This document shows positions 12,035-23,542 of a DNA stretch of 64,000 nucleotides, one piece after another (the stretch's first letter is position 1; the number at the start of each line of letters is the position of its first letter). A program made the translations under genes and the position numbers. The DNA comes from Megalobrama amblycephala (lineage: Eukaryota > Chordata > Actinopteri > Cypriniformes > Xenocyprididae). The stretch lies in contig NC_063061.1 in assembly GCF_018812025.1 (NCBI RefSeq), forward strand, positions 34,742,493 to 34,806,492, read 5' to 3'. Below the pieces are notes generated by a model. It made no database searches. It saw nothing but the letters and a program-made list of their open reading frames with translations, and had not been told where the DNA came from.

Positions 12035-12317
12035 ATGGGGTGATTAACAATCTTGCGGCAGCATTTTGAACCTTTTGCAGCTGTAGGACAGATGCTTGAC
12101 TACCCTTGTACAGCGAATTACAGTAATCAAGTCTGGATGATATGAGAGCATGGATTGCAAATTCAAGGCTCTTAAAAGTCAGACATGATTTCATCTTGGC
12201 CAAATTTCTCAAAAGAAAATAAAAACTTGACTTTACCACATGATTTATTTGTGTGTTCAACTTCAGGGAGCTATCAATATAAACACCCAAGTTTTTGATG
12301 CATTCTTTAACAAACAT
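12035..12317 (-). pseudogene. LINE reverse-transcriptase C-terminal fragment (L2/CR1/Rex-like)
   Basis: The minus-strand frame includes KNLGVYIDSSLKLNTQI, SRLDYCNSLYKG and LQKVQNAAARLL. These are the hallmark post-catalytic motifs of non-LTR reverse transcriptases of the L2/CR1/Rex type in fish. The catalytic YADD region and the endonuclease are missing. The adjacent block at about 12330-12385 ends in GGTTGGGAACCACTGCCCTA, the inverse of another hAT-like terminus. Confidence 0.75.
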
Positions 12318-12385
12318 GCAGTATGGATTCGGAGAGGAGGGGGGTCTTTGTGTATAAAAGGTTGGGAACCACTGCCCTAAAGTAG

Positions 12386-14278
12386 CTGCAATTCAGTATA
12401 TATGACCAACACCAACACACTGGATGCTCATGATTCATCCTGTTTAAACAGTTTCATTTTCTCTGAAATCATTAAAGATCAGACTTTGGACACTATAAAA
12501 GACAAATTCTTTAATGATCCTAAAACACATCAGAGTGAGTTTCATCATTTTGATCACATTCACAAGCACTAAAAAGATAAAAGTTGTTTTTTCCCCCAAG
12601 TTTTAAAAAGATCAAAGTATCATGCCAATTACACAATCAGTTCAAAAATGATCAATACAAAACAACAACTGCTCTGAAATAACAAAAGATGCATACCTGA
12701 CATTAGAAAAATACATTATATATATATAATTTTTCTTCTGATGTCAGGTATGCATCTTAAATTAGAAAAACTTTGTTCTTTTTCTTTTTTTTTTTCTGGT
12801 CCAAAATAATAAAAATATCCATCCATGCATTTTCCAAACAAATTAAAGAACAAAAAAATTGGGCTAACACAAACAAAGCACAGTGTCAGATAAAATAATT
12901 TGAAGATCAAATAGTTAGAGAAAATGTTTTAGGTTGAGCAATTCGGCACAGAAAAGCAGGTACCTGGATGCCAAAAAATGAGACAGACTCAAAGTGCAGT
13001 TCAATCATTTGGCACACACTTTATTGTCCAGAGTTGCATTATATAATTAGAATATAAGAAGTGAAACTAGCAGTTCAGTGACTGAAGTACATAAAAGGAA
13101 TATAAGGTCACTCATTACTATGACGTGAGGCCTGCATCTCTTTAAGGTGTACAGAGAAAGATCACATGATGAAAAGGGCACAGGATGTTTTTGGAATCTC
13201 ACACACAGAAAAATGGTTTAAAGGAAAACGTGATGGAATCCAGAAAGGGACTAAAGTCCCTTTAGGGCAAGTCCTTGGCAACAATCTTTGGAACGCCTCT
13301 GGGGCATCTAATTCAGTCGTGCAAGAGCAGGTCCTATCTCTTTGAACAGAAAATTCTCCAAAGCTGTTCACCAAGTTAACAATTAATATTTGAAATCACC
13401 AATGAAATCTGACAACTATCTAACAAATTTTGTTTCTAAGCACTCAAATCATGACAAAAAGAAAACAAAAATGCATTTTTTAAGGCTGGACAAGCTTAAT
13501 GCCTATGTGCAGTCAAAAGTGCATTTTTTTTTATTTTATTATTTTTTTTTTTTACATTTTTAGAGAGTATTTAATAATGAAAAAAAACTGTCTTTAATAA
13601 TGAACTCAAAAAGGAAACACACAGATTACCATGAGCACCTAATACTAAAACTACCAGCCAAGACAATGAACTGAGGAAGCGAGGAAACGAAGGGCTTAAA
13701 TACACAGAGAGACATAATGATTGACAGGTGATAAATGTAATTAAACCTAAGGGAACTAACTTGGAATTAATAAAAACTGAACTGGAGACACAAGTGACAA
13801 ACAAGGCAACTAGCCTAATTCTGACTGACATGAAATAAATAGTTTTGAAACAAAAATTATATTACGCATGTAACAATAATCCACTGAAGGAGAGTTGAGT
13901 TGTTCAGTTTTATTTAACCAATGTGAGGCTGCGGAACGTTGTTCTCCCTGTTTGGTATCATTTGAAATGTCTCAGTGCGACTGGTACAATGTTCTCATTC
14001 CCAGAGAAATAGACCAAAGAGAGCTTAACAATACTTTGCTTAAACCGCGCACACTTAACTTAACGATTGTAAGGCCGATTATAAATATAAATTGATACTT
14101 ATGACTGATCGCGCTCAAACGCGTCCAGTCAGAGCCAGTTGCGTTCAGTCTGCGATTACAGTCGGTGTTCAAATTCCATGTGTGAGTATATAAATCGGCT
14201 CCCGTCAAAGGAAACAATCGGTATGTGTGTTCAGTTCAGTCTTAGAATGTTTCAACTAATCGTTAGGTGTGTCCCCGG
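12386..14278. other. Intergenic, AT-rich
   Basis: No supported gene. The sequence ATACCTGACATTAGAAAA near 12695 is followed after a (TA)n stretch by its inverse (TTTTCTTCTGATGTCAGGTAT), giving a small hairpin at about 12693-12755. Homopolymer A/T tracts occur near 12785 and 13525-13560. Frames here look random. Confidence 0.45.
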
Positions 14279-14520
14279 TTTTACACTCTTAAAAATAAAA
14301 ATGTTTTGCAGTGAAGACATAGAAGAACCATTCTGTGTTCCCCAATACCTTTCAGTGAACAGTTCTTAAAATAACCATTTTCTTCTTAAATGGAAGATTT
14401 AGAGTTAATAATCTAAAGAACCCTTTTCCACTATAAAGAATCTTTTGTGCAATAGAATGGTTCCATAAATATTAAATGTTCTTCATGGAATCAGATGCTA
14501 ATAAAGAACCTGTATTTTAC
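14279..14520. repeat. MITE of the CACTCTTAAAAATAAA family
   Basis: The left end is ACACTCTTAAAAATAAA. The interior carries phrases of a very common cyprinid MITE (GAACAGTTCTTAAAA, AAAGAACCCTTTTCCACTATA, TTGTGCAATAGAATGGTTCC) and it ends near AAAGAACCTGTATTTTACTGTG. The family identification is from memory of fish repeats. No coding content. Confidence 0.7.
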
Positions 14521-15420
14521 TGTGGAGGGTGTGTCCATTCCCAGAAGGCGTGTGCTCTCACGACTCACTGATATTTCTACATCTGTTGCTTTGTCTTGCC
14601 CACGCTCTTGTCCAGTGTATTCTTTATCTTCCCAGACCCTTATAGGTTATTTAGTGTTAGTGTGTTCAGGTGTTTTTTCAAGTGCTATTTCTAGAAAGTT
14701 CCCTCAGTGCCGCACATATATTGCAATATTGCACTTGACTATTACGTTCTTGTCCTTTTCTCTGAAAGTAATGGGAGTACATGTCCATCTCACAAATGTA
14801 GAATCCGTCTCTGCAGTCATCTCAACTATCGAATTCCAGCAGCAGGAAATAGACACTATTTTACCTGCAGATTTTTTTTGCTCTGGTGCTGGAATGTCTT
14901 GCGGTGCTGGTAAAAAATAAAACCAACACCACTTAATTTCGGGTTAAAATGCGTCGTTGTAACGTGCGTTTCTGAGATTGTAATGATTATAATATTACCC
15001 AAATTTTATTAGTAATGCGTTATATTACTGCGTTACAGCAAAAAAGTAATATATTACTCTAATATAATTACTTTTGTAACGCCTTACTCCCAACACTACC
15101 ATCACCAGTTTTTGGCAGTTATCTGTGTATTACAAAGATATAAGTACTACAATAGGTTGGTAAATTAACATTATATCAGCTAAAGAAATGTTTTTGTTGT
15201 TGTTGTTGTTTTTACTGTGAATTTAAGTAGGCTATCTGTAAATATGGAAGCCCTGCACCGCATGATAGAAAAAAAAAGAAAACTTATGGTGGGGAGAAAA
15301 AAGAAAACTTATCTCGTAATATTTCAAGATATTAATTAAGTCGTTATTTCGACATAACTCGTTATTTCAACATAAGTCATTATTGTATATCAAGTTTAAT
15401 AAAAGACACACAATTTAATG
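14521..15420. other. Intergenic, nothing firm
   Basis: The 141-residue frame at 14495-14920 starts inside the MITE and shows no domain I can recognise. It is probably chance. A (GTT)n run lies near 15193-15210. Palindromic CGTTATTTCGACATAACTCG-like repeats lie at 15320-15390. Confidence 0.4.
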
Positions 15421-15500
15421 TCTTCCGTGGCGCAATAGTAGCGTGTTCGCTCACAGTTTTAGCTTTTACTGCGATCGCTGTGGTTTCAAATCTGCCTTTT
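15421..15500 (+). repeat. tRNA-like SINE head or tRNA relic
   Basis: CCGTGGCGCAATAGTAGCG resembles a Pol III A box, and GTGGTTTCAAATCTGCC resembles a B box at the expected distance. The acceptor stem does not pair, so this is a relic, not a gene. Confidence 0.4.
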
Positions 15501-17257
15501 GCCGAGCTTGCTCTTCTCTATTTGCCCATCACATAGGCTATCACATCAGAAAGGCACTTATTTTTAATAAAAATGAAAATAATGTACTAAAAGTGGAAGT
15601 AAACTGCCTAACGAGTGTTTAATAATATTAAAAGTATTTATTGGGTAGGGTTAGGCGAAGGTGTTGTGTGGGTTTTTGTTCTTCCAATATGGCCGCATCC
15701 ATTTAATACTTTTAATAAATATATATTCTATTTACACTAAGTGAGGATAGCAGCATTTTCTCATTTGATATTAGCCACTAGAGGGCAGAATAAGACAGGG
15801 AATCAATAAAAGAACGCATTGACCAACTGTTACAAGTTGGTGCTCCAAAATCCCAGAGGTTAATCGCGGGAATTTGCATTCATTCACTGTAAAACCCAAC
15901 AAGTTAAGGTAACTCATTTCATTTGATGAAACCGATTACCTCAATTCAGTTCATTAAAAAAAAAAAAAAACAATGTTATGAGTACTCTGAACTTATTTTA
16001 ATTGATTCCACTAAAACAAGAATATTTCTTAATATACAATTAAACTTTACACTGCATTTATAGCTGAAACTTTCATCCAAAACTGTGGCTGGAAGTCAGT
16101 TTTAGCTTTTGTTTCTCTGTTCTGTTCTAATGCTCAATCATCACTTAATTAATCACTTAATTATACAATTATTATCCAATTATCATGCTGGGAAAAGAGA
16201 AGACAGAAGTGCCAGCAGAGCAAATACTGTACCAGGCTAAGCTCACTGTTTGTGAAATATAGGAAGAAAAATACTGAATTGGGTTTTATATTAATGTAAC
16301 TTAGATGGGAACTGTAGACCTTATGCGCCAGAGAAACGTGCGTGCAGCCATCTTGAGAATTTTGTATTTGAACTTCCATTTTTGCAGTAGCCCTATATAT
16401 TTCTATGGCATCACTGTGAAAGAATAATTAGTGAAGTGGATTTACTTATTGTAGAGTTAAGAAAAGTTATCATGAGCATTGTAATATTTAAAGCAGATGT
16501 CTTAATGTCAGTAGACCAGGAAGATTTTAAAACGATCAGTTAATTCATAAATACATAAGATTGCTGTGGAAATTCAAACCGGGAGTCAAAAGACAGCAGG
16601 GCTACATAAGGTCAACGAGTATAGAGGGTTTGCACGTGACATCACCGTCAGCCGTTAAGACTGCAGCCACGCTCACTGAGTGGCAGCATTGGTTTTCAGC
16701 GTGAATGCCGCGAAAAACACACAAAACACATCCAAAACGGGAAAGAGCTTTGTTGACTGTACAAATAGCTTTGACATAAAACCTGAGGTATATATTTAAA
16801 GACTGCAAATGGATCACTGCAATTCACAGAAACAGCTGGACTCCAGGCAGAGAAACATGGATTTGCAGTTATCATTTTGTGTCAAAATGTTGGCTTTTGA
16901 GATAAAATCATACCGTATATTGTATTGTTATATATTATGTTGACAACTCATCAACTAAATATTTACCATCTTAAATTCTACATAATTGGGTGTTTTTAAA
17001 TAAACACTGACAAAAACTATACAAGTTTTAGGGCTGGATGATATGATGATATATAACATTGATATAAGTGATTACTCGGATTTAAACCGACCTATATTGT
17101 AATTATATAAAATATTCACAGGCAGATTTGCTTTATATATGTCCCTGTGTCGAAATCAGGCACATATAAATGTCAGGAAACACGATTCCTGGCTGCATGT
17201 CAATTTCCATGGATTAGGTTTATTTGACAAGTTGTAAGGAATACTTTCGAGCCCAAC
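15501..17257. other. Intergenic, scattered old repeats
   Basis: No gene is supported. At about 15887-16060 a segment starting CACTGTAAAACCCAACAAGTTAAG with an internal A-run looks like part of another common fish MITE. Frames at 16161-16817 lack recognisable features. Confidence 0.4.
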
Positions 17258-17743
17258 TGTCACGAATGCGACTCCCACAGTGCATCCTCCGGACCGCCGG
17301 AGGGAGCCATCACCTGAATATTGACTCACAACCATTCCGGACTCCATCTCCCATAGGCCCTCATTCCTGGGACTGATTGCGTTTACACCTGCTCTGCATC
17401 ACATTCACACTATTTAAGACGCGCACACACACATCCATTGTGAAGTCTTGATTTGCTGTGGTGATCATTTCTGAGCGTTTATTTTGTGGACTGATATCTC
17501 GTTATTACCTGGACTGTTTACCTCTGGTGAACCTTTGCCGTCTGCCCTGATTCCTGCCTGTTTACTGATCTGTGATTGTTTGCCGCCTGTCTTGATCCTT
17601 GCCTGTGACCTGACTCTGATTCTCTGCTGTCAGCCCCGACCATTGCCTGTCCTTGTTTACGGTACTGCCTTGCCCTTGTTTGTATTTGGCATTGTGTTAA
17701 TAAAGCTGCAAATGGATCCACACTCTACTGACCCATCATTACA
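17258..17743 (+). mobile_element. Solo LTR (Ty3/gypsy-like), 486 bp
   Basis: The block starts TGTCACGAATGCG and ends CATCATTACA. It is flanked by a perfect 5-bp direct repeat CCAAC (17253-17257 and 17744-17748). Inside are a TATTTAAG box near 17411, CT/TG-rich sequence with repeated CCTG motifs, and AATAAA near 17700. Solo LTRs arise by recombination between the two LTRs of a full element; the gypsy assignment is inferred from the 5-bp duplication and general style. Frames within it are not genes. Confidence 0.85.
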
Positions 17744-17748
17744 CCAAC

Positions 17749-18433
17749 CTTTAGTGTAATCGTTTGTTTTACTCAAGTTTTTGCAGTTTCCTCTATTAAA
17801 TCCAGTCACGCAGCAGGTTCTTTTACCACTCAGTCCAGCTGAAGGAGCGCGTTCCGGCGGGAAAGTGATGTCAATGCATACCCTCTATAGACCTTATGTA
17901 ATCCCGCCCACTTTATCCATTTCCGGTGAACGCGATTGTCTTTCGACTTCCGCCTCAAATGCCACAGACAGAGGAAGTGTAATCAGCGCTACAAACCAAA
18001 GATAATTTGTCAGTATAAGTAAACTTTACATTATACAATGTATCGCATCCTTCAAGGATCGCCACTAGTGACTGGAAGGATGACATGAGAAAGTGGCCAG
18101 AAATAACGTAACGGGGGAATATACATTTAATTAATTTGTGCTGTCCCTTGGAGTAGATGGTGTTGCTATGAAAAACTACAAGAGCACTGAATCCTACCAG
18201 TACCTTCACAGTGGTAAAGTGGTCTTGTATTATTCCACCAAGTAGGCCTGAAAGACCTGGTATTTCTGAAGGCTGATGTTCAGCCTAGTCAGTCCAGCAA
18301 TCAAGCACACTCGGCCTGGGTACTGGTGACAAACCTGGGAGCAGTAGAGACAGCAGGGTGCTCTTGCATCGCTGGCCTGGGCAAGTCATGTAGCCATGCA
18401 GCTTCAATTTTATGGAAGGTGAGAAAGTATGAT
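17749..18433. other. Intergenic
   Basis: No gene recognised. The CTCTATAGACCTTATG stretch near 17883 faces an inverse-like AGTATAGAGGGTTTG near 16619, suggesting shared repeat ancestry, but ends are not definable. Confidence 0.35.
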
Positions 18434-18441
18434 GTTAAATT

Positions 18442-19712
18442 TAGGGCTGTCAAAATAACACGTTAATTTCGATTAATTAATCTGAGAAAAAATAACGCGT
18501 TAAGAAAAATAACGCAGATTAATCCATTCCGTATTGACCTTTGAACCTGGAGCCGTTCTAGCCATCATTCGTCTGTAAAATGAAGGAGGGAGATGACTGC
18601 TGCGCTGACGGACAAAACGAGCAGAGCTCCTCCCTCGTCCACGCGAGCTCTCTTTGTCTTCAAAGTAAGCACCTTCTTTGCACTCTCTCTACCTCGAACA
18701 TAATAATCTAAATCAACTGACACGATGCTAAAAGTTCGTAAGACCGAATCCATGTTTCACGAGGCGCATTCAGAGAATGTTTTTTCCTGAATAACCGTTG
18801 GGTGTGAATAGTGCTCAAAAGAACGTCACCTCATCTTCTCTGACAGGCGCCCTGCACGTGCAGCTGACATAAACCACACTTTCAGTAAACAAAAAGAAAG
18901 TCCTATCCAGTGGTGAAGTGTTTTCTGTGTTGACAAATCTTTTACGATGTCCTAATGACAGTCGCGATTCGCACGCAACGCGTCAACGTCCGCTAATGTC
19001 CAATTCGCGACCTAATGACTCATTTGAACAGATTCATTTTAATGAATCATGACAACAACAGATCTGTCCACATGGTCTATAATGAATCATTTACTCAAAC
19101 AACTCTGAAATGAGAAAATAAGTGTGCTTACCCCATTTAGCAAGAGTGGTAAGTAAAATAGCCTTAATAATCCAGAATATTTTCAGGTTATTTAAATGAC
19201 AATGTGTAGTAAATTAGGCCTACCTATAAAATCAGTTATTTTAGACTGGAGTGAGGTGAAACCAGAACAAAGCAAGTTGTTGTTAGCTAGGTGCATTCAA
19301 TTGTATATGGTAGAAAATTATATTATTAGTTAATATAACTTCTAAATGCTACTTTTTAATACTTTTCAGGTTTAGCAAAAAAGCATCTTCTCTTACAAAG
19401 CTATAAAATCACTTTTTTTTTTTTTTTTGCAAAGAGGGCAAGAATGAATTACAGTGAGAGTGATGGGTACTTTATTGTCAGTATCGGGCTCGCAGATCAC
19501 GTGGGTAGGGCACTTTTTACTGTTTGTGTGGATGACCATGTCTGTCACCACCGAAGACCATTTTTGACCCAGGAAAAACCCTGCATTGATTCATTTGAAT
19601 TGAAATATTTAATACTTTCACAGCAAAAATTATGTATGCGATTAATTTAGATTAATTAATCACAGAGTATGTAATTAATTAGATTAAAATTTTTAATCGA
19701 TTGACAGCCCTA
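18442..19712. mobile_element. Non-autonomous hAT-type element, 1271 bp
   Basis: The left end is TAGGGCTGTCAAAATAAC and the right end is ATCGATTGACAGCCCTA, inverted copies at the tips. A perfect 8-bp direct repeat GTTAAATT (18434-18441 and 19713-19720) flanks it, the hAT signature. Near both ends the sequence is rich in GATTAATTAATC and AACGCGTTAA palindromes. No transposase frame is visible, so it relied on another copy for movement. The perfect duplication argues against great age. Confidence 0.88.
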
Positions 19713-19882
19713 GTTAAATTATTAGATGACCTTTCATAGTATACAATTATCTTTTAAGGTTTTTATGATTTATCTAGCCAGAAAATAGAATATTATGGGA
19801 AAACTTGACCCACGTGATGTAACATGAAATTTATACCATTAGTATATCAGTACATGATCATATAAACAGAATAAAATATATA

Positions 19883-20423
19883 CTCTAAAAAATGCTGGGT
19901 TAAAAACAACCCAAGTTGGGGTGAAAATGGACAAACCCAGCAATTGGGTTAAATGTTTGCCCAACCTGCTGGGTAGTTTTATTTAAACCAACTATTGTTT
20001 AAAAATTGCTATATGGCTAGCTTAAAATGAACCCAAAATAGTTGGGAAATTAAAAACCAGATGCAATTAGAGGCAACAATAATAGACAAAAGGTGAATGT
20101 TTATTAATAAGCTTTAATATTTTATTAACATAAATTTAATAGTTTAATAGTTTATTAATAAAAATTAATTAATAAGCAATTTAATAAATGTTTATTGTTT
20201 AATAATTATTCATTGAACATTAATAAATGTTCATTTCCAACATACTTTGGGTTAATTTTAATTAAGCAATACAGTAATTTTTAAACAATAGTTGAGTTAA
20301 ATAAAACTACCCAGCAGGTTGGGCAAACATTTAACCCTACCACTGGGTTAAAACAACCCAATTGCTGGGTTGTCCATTTTCAACCCAACTTGGGTTGTTT
20401 TTAACCCAGCATTTTTTAGAGTG
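19883..20423. mobile_element. MITE, CTCTAAAAAATGCTGGGTT family, copy 1
   Basis: The ends CTCTAAAAAATGCTGGGTT and AACCCAGCATTTTTTAGAGTG are inverted copies, flanked by TA on both sides (19881-19882, 20424-20425). Long inner arms repeat AACCCAACTTGGG, CAATTGGGTT and GCTGGGTAGTTTTATTTAA in inverse orientation, so the element can fold on itself. The same family recurs at 57113-57295. Confidence 0.85.
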
Positions 20424-20429
20424 TAGCCT

Positions 20430-22140
20430 TCTGGGTAATGTGGGTAATACTAACATGCTGTTTGACATCCCAGATAATAAGCAATGATCGAAATAATGTT
20501 AAATTAATGTTAATGTGTCAATGTTAACCTCATTGAATCAATATCACTTTTGCACCCTCAATTGATGTTGTAATGTAATGGCATTGAATCAATGTTTGCA
20601 CTCTCAGAAAATGAAGCACAACTACAACTGACTTAAAGCCACACAGCCTGAAATTAACTGAAAATAAAAGAAGACAATAAATCTTTCAAAATCTCAGCAG
20701 AAGTTCTTTTTGAGAATTAACAGAGGTTTAGATGTTGATGTTTTATTGAAAATTATCAGTGTTTCCTTTAGTTTGGCTTTTTGTGTGAGTTTGTGGTCTT
20801 TGTAACAGTGTTTACCAAAACACATAATTTGATGCAAAGAAACCAGAAACAAAATGATCAGGTGATATAGTTTTCATCATCATAAACATTGCAGTTTTTA
20901 TGCTGTTGTTAACAGACATGGTATAATAAATAAACATAAAATAACCATTGCCCTAGATTCAAAATTTGAATTTACCTTGGCATAGTTGAATAACAAGAGT
21001 TCAGTACATGGAAAAGACATACATTGAGTTTCAAACTCCATTGCTTTCTCTTTCTTATGTAAATCTCATTTGTTTAAAAGACGTGTTTACGTAACAGTCG
21101 GGGTGTACGCCCCAATATTTGCATAATGCCAGCTCATGTTCCCAACATTATGAAAGGCATTAGAAAAGGGCAGCCAGTAACGTCTGGATCCGCACAGGTG
21201 AATCAACAGACTAGGTAAGCAAGAACAACAGCGAAAATGGCAGATGGAGCAATAATAACTGACATGATCCATGATATCATGATATTTTTAGTGATATTTG
21301 TAAATTGTCTATCTAAATGTTTCGTTAGCATGTTGCTAATGTACTGTTAAATGAGGTTAAAGTTACCATTGTTTCTTACTGAATTCACGGAGACAAGAGC
21401 CGTCGCTATTTTCATTTTTAAACACTTGCAGTCTGTATAATGCATAAACACAACTTCATTCTTTATAAATCTCTCCAACAGTGTAGCATTAGCCATTAGC
21501 CACGGAGCATATAGCCTCAAACTCATAGAGAATCAAATATAAACATCAAAATAAATACTTTACTCACATAATTCGAAGCATGCATACAGCATGCATGACG
21601 AACATCTTGTAAAGATCCATTTGAGGATTATATTAGCTGTGTGAACTTTGTAAATGTGCTGTAATATAATCAAGAGCTCGTGTGGTAGGGAGCACGCGTC
21701 TTAAAGGGGCGGCGCGCTGAAAAAAAACAGTGCATAGTTAATGATGCCCCAAAATAGGCAGTTAAAAAAATTAATTTAAAAAAATCTATGGGGTATTTTG
21801 AGCTGAAACTTCACAGACACATTCAGGGGACACCTTAGACTTATATTACATCTTGTGAAAAAGCATTCTTGGGCACCTTTAAATCAAAGACTAGACACAG
21901 AAAGAGATCAGTGAATTAGACCAAGATGATTACAGCATCATCACAACAGGCAAAAAAACTGATCAACTTCATGTTGGCTTTTTCCTGCCATAACAACTTT
22001 GCTTTATAAACACTCAGTTACAAGCAGCCAGAGAAAGCTAATGTAAAAGAGTCAAGAGCTCAACTAAAGCAAATTCAATACATTTTTATTTTCAATAAAA
22101 CATCAACATCCAAATCTGTTAATTCTCAACAAGAACTTCT
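20430..22140. repeat. Composite inverted-repeat region
   Basis: A segment at about 20690-20770 (GAAGTTCTTTTTGAGAATTA onward to TTTTATTGAAAAT) recurs inverted at about 22075-22138. A diverged copy of the left part is also found at 58776-58920. Between the arms, about 21060-21890 is a different repeat ending in the inverse of a phrase I know from cyprinid repeats (AAAGGTGCCCAAGAATGCTT). No coding region is supported. It looks like one fold-back unit with a second element inserted. Confidence 0.5.
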
Positions 22141-22141
22141 G

Positions 22142-22927
22142 CACTCGAAAAAATGATTCTAGCTGCTTGCTCAGTTTATTTAAATAAAATAAGCTGAACC
22201 AACACAAATCTTTAGTTTTTTACTTAATTGGCATTTGCACTCAATTGTATTATGTTAAATGAAATTAAATTTGCAAATTGTTAGGTTAACCTAAACCATT
22301 TGTGTTGGGACTACACAAATCATTTATGTTGCATTGATTGAAACTGGGCAGTGGATTTCTAGTTCCCAGCATGCTTTGCGTACGGATAGATCGGGACAGT
22401 AAATGTTGAAATTAAGTGCTGTTTAATGTGTTTTTTAGGAAAGGGAAATACATTTTAAAGTTTGATGTTCAGTTATATTTGACATTTAAAAGAGTTTATG
22501 TTATGTCGATTTTTATGAGGTTACCATTATGCTGAAGTGTAGACCTTGTGGTTAGGCTATTGGTGGCTACATGAAATAAATTTATGTTGTTCTCAACAAG
22601 CTTTAACTGTGCTAAGGCCAGTGATGAGAAGTTCTTTACCTGATCATTACATGCATGCTACAAATGTTTCACAGAAAACTTGAGCAACTCTGCACAAGGG
22701 CACCAGTCTGAATTGCAATAGCACTGGTTGGATCAACAAGAGTGAATTATGTTCAGGAAACATTCACAGAATACGTCAAATGAAACTGGTGTGATCTCAT
22801 TCAATTAGGATGAATTTTATTCATCAGTACAATTAACCTAGCTTAAGTTCAAATAAATCAGTTCAACTGTGTGGAAATAGGTGTCATAATTGAATTAAGT
22901 TAGACCAACAAGTTATTTTTTTGAGTG
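22142..22927. mobile_element. Diverged MITE with CACTCRAAAAAAT ends
   Basis: The left end CACTCGAAAAAATGATT and the right end AACAAGTTATTTTTTTGAGTG are imperfect inverses. The interior (AACCTAAACCATTTGTGTTGG, TTAAGTTAGACCAACAAG) is typical of a frequent fish non-autonomous family. Target duplication not identifiable. Confidence 0.55.
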
Positions 22928-23542
22928 TGTACATGTATGAAAGAAATAATGTCAAACTGGTTTGTGAACTGGTTTCACATTCGTTGTGGCTGAAGTAAGT
23001 TGTAGTTCTTGAGTTTCTGCTCGTCTCTTCTCTTTTTTTCTGGTCTTGTTTCTCTGTCCTTCAGTGATTCTGATTATCAGGTGTTCATCAGTGTCTGAAT
23101 TCACTCAATTCTTTTCATTCACTCTGTCAAGTGGACTATATTAGTGAACTAATGTAGGGAATAGTGAATGAGGGTATAGGGTGTGATTTAGAACACAGCC
23201 TCTGAGTGTCGACTTTGAGCGTTGTTAACTCTTTGTTAGCATTGTTAAAAAAAAAAACAGTATATTCCTGTAGGCTACTTTCTCAAAAATGAAAAATATT
23301 ACCCATAATGCACTGCTTTCTACAGTATATTCCTGTTTTAATGGAAAATGGTTTGTTACTGTCAGAATTTCAGCAGTTATATGTGTGTGTTCTTCAAGGG
23401 GAAAAATTAAAAATCTCTTTCTGTTTCAAGAAGTGCCTACTTTTGTTAAACTTTCATTTTCTCATGAAAACACTCCCCTTTTGAAAAAAACTATAAAATG
23501 AGCTCTGAAACAGACGTTATTTCATTCACCTCCTGATCAAAG
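22928..23542. other. Upstream region of LU gene C
   Basis: No coding feature. The sequence just before the gene C start matches that before gene B on the other strand (CTCCTGATCAAAG immediately 5' of both ATGs), so part of the 5' untranslated region or promoter was copied with the gene. TATA-like TATAAAATG lies at 23491, about 50 bp upstream of the ATG. Confidence 0.5.

Noticed and set aside
14495..14920. 141-codon plus-strand frame
   Set aside because: It begins inside a MITE, has no recognisable domain and no supporting splice or conservation signal.
8437..15500. tRNA genes
   Set aside because: The A/B-box-like segments at 8437-8545 and 15421-15500 do not form tRNA stems; they are better seen as SINE or tRNA relics.
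17484..17759. 91-codon frame rich in leucine and cysteine
   Set aside because: It lies within the solo LTR defined by TG/CA ends and the CCAAC duplication.
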